Shown piece by piece: positions 63,541 through 64,000 of a DNA stretch of 64,000 nt. Location of the stretch: contig NZ_NIPR01000043.1 in assembly GCF_002872255.1 (NCBI RefSeq), positions 1 through 64,000 of the forward strand, given 5' to 3'. Source of the stretch: Companilactobacillus nuruki (GTDB lineage: Bacteria > Bacillota > Bacilli > Lactobacillales > Lactobacillaceae). Position 1 is the first letter of the stretch, and each line of letters starts with the position of its first letter. A program made the translations under genes and the position numbers. The notes under the pieces were generated by a model that ran no database searches, was not told the origin of the DNA, and saw only the letters and a list, made by a program, of their open reading frames with translations.

Positions 63541-64000
63541 CTAATCCACAAATTTTAATGACAAATCTTCTAAAATAGCTTGAAACGATACATTACTTTT
63601 CCACATTTGTTCAGCTGTGAATAAATCATCTGACATGTTAATAATCTTTTGAATATTTCTTTTTTCTAAGATATCCACAGGGGTTAATGTTGATTTTTCT
63701 AAATTGTACCTAATTGATAATATATCACTAAAAATTTGATTCAACATATTAAATACCAAATGTTGTTGGTCTTTATTCTCTACCAATGGCATTAGATCAG
63801 TCTGTACGTCCACAAAACAATTTATTTTTTGTTGATTTACTTCTTTCAACCAATTTGTAATAGCTGACAACAATGACTGATATTTTTCACCAGTGGTACT
63901 TTCCAAATATTTGATATCACTAACTTTTAAAGCCCGCAACGCCTGTTCTTCTTTGAAACCTAATTCAACCAGACTTGCTATTTCATCTTCATTACTTTGA
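63541..64000 (-). CDS. holB: DNA polymerase III delta' subunit, C-terminal part (partial)
   Basis: The frame is open from a stop at 63541 to the window edge and encodes the last 153 residues. The visible part is the C-terminal helical clamp-loader collar domain, with no ATPase motifs. It is assigned by context: holB-yabA-rsmI is a standard order and the length and composition fit. An internal ATG at 63939 is not the start, because coding continues upstream through GFKEEQALRALKVSD. The start is outside the window. Confidence 0.78.
   Translation of the reverse strand, partial: QSNEDEIASLVELGFKEEQALRALKVSDIKYLESTTGEKYQSLLSAITNWLKEVNQQKINCFVDVQTDLMPLVENKDQQHLVFNMLNQIFSDILSIRYNLEKSTLTPVDILEKRNIQKIINMSDDLFTAEQMWKSNVSFQAILEDLSLKFVD

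Overview
The window is 64 kb of an AT-rich, densely packed Firmicutes chromosome. Gene content and order point to Lactobacillaceae, and the sequence style would suit a Companilactobacillus-like species. The genus is inferred from recall of gene order and base composition; no search was run. Supporting features are divergent pepQ/ccpA with a cre site, PepV dipeptidase, an FatA/B-type acyl-ACP thioesterase, a WxL-like surface protein, a T-box on alaS, a tetrahydrofolate riboswitch on an ECF folate S component, CIRCE on groESL, and the mutS-mutL-ruvA-ruvB-queA-tgt-yajC and tsaB-rimI-tsaD blocks. There is no rRNA, tRNA, CRISPR array, prophage or full insertion sequence. Most of the window is core genome.

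Layout. 1-6.6 kb: end of an unknown gene, an S1-domain RNA-binding protein, a flavin ferredoxin-NADP reductase, a DedA membrane protein, and a tight six-gene minus-strand operon (Lit/DUF1461-type membrane protein, HAD phosphatase, YutD, two metallophosphatases, one unknown). 6.7-12.9 kb: a membrane-anchored glycerophosphodiesterase, PepV, a class A penicillin-binding protein and a small membrane protein. 12.9-15.2 kb: ccpA and pepQ around a perfect cre. 15.3-25.6 kb: envelope helper proteins, rdgB/racE, yslB, trxA, mutS2/cvpA, and alaS-ireB-ruvX-DUF1292 behind a T-box. 25.6-30.5 kb: DEAD-box helicase, nrnA, dinB, zwf. 30.5-32.7 kb: an unusually signal-rich 397-bp gap, a divergent SDR/TetR pair and a 53-codon gene. 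32.7-42.7 kb: the repair and queuosine operon, with a palindromic element between mutL and ruvA. 42.8-49.6 kb: DUF554, a WxL-like surface protein, groESL and a CPBP protease. 49.7-58.3 kb: a dicarboxylate/amino-acid symporter, manA-rex, an ABC-F ATPase, a DUF368 transporter, a degenerate Nudix-like protein and a SIS/GntR pair. 58.4-64 kb: tsaD-rimI-tsaB, riboswitch-controlled folT, thioesterase, rsmI, yabA and the 3' part of holB.

How the genes fit together. Genome maintenance dominates (mutS, mutL, ruvAB, ruvX, mutS2, dinB, nrnA, rdgB, yabA, holB). tRNA and rRNA modification is next (queA, tgt, tsaB, tsaD, rimI, rsmI, alaS). Envelope functions include the class A PBP, glutamate racemase, IreB, and two membrane protein families (DedA and DUF368) reported elsewhere as undecaprenyl-phosphate recyclers. 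Carbon and redox control is represented by CcpA, Rex, Zwf and thioredoxin.

Most worth a second look: (1) a 110-bp imperfect palindrome flanked by 16-bp direct repeats that separates mutL from ruvA; (2) a MerR-style 19-bp-spacer promoter followed by a 10-codon leader frame and a perfect hairpin upstream of zwf; (3) a dinB frame whose conserved N-terminus, including a catalytic Asp, lies upstream of any standard start codon; (4) perfect palindromic operators in the SDR/TetR and SIS/GntR intergenic regions; and (5) two very short genes with good ribosome binding sites. I found no clearly new multi-gene system. The best candidates are these small cis elements.
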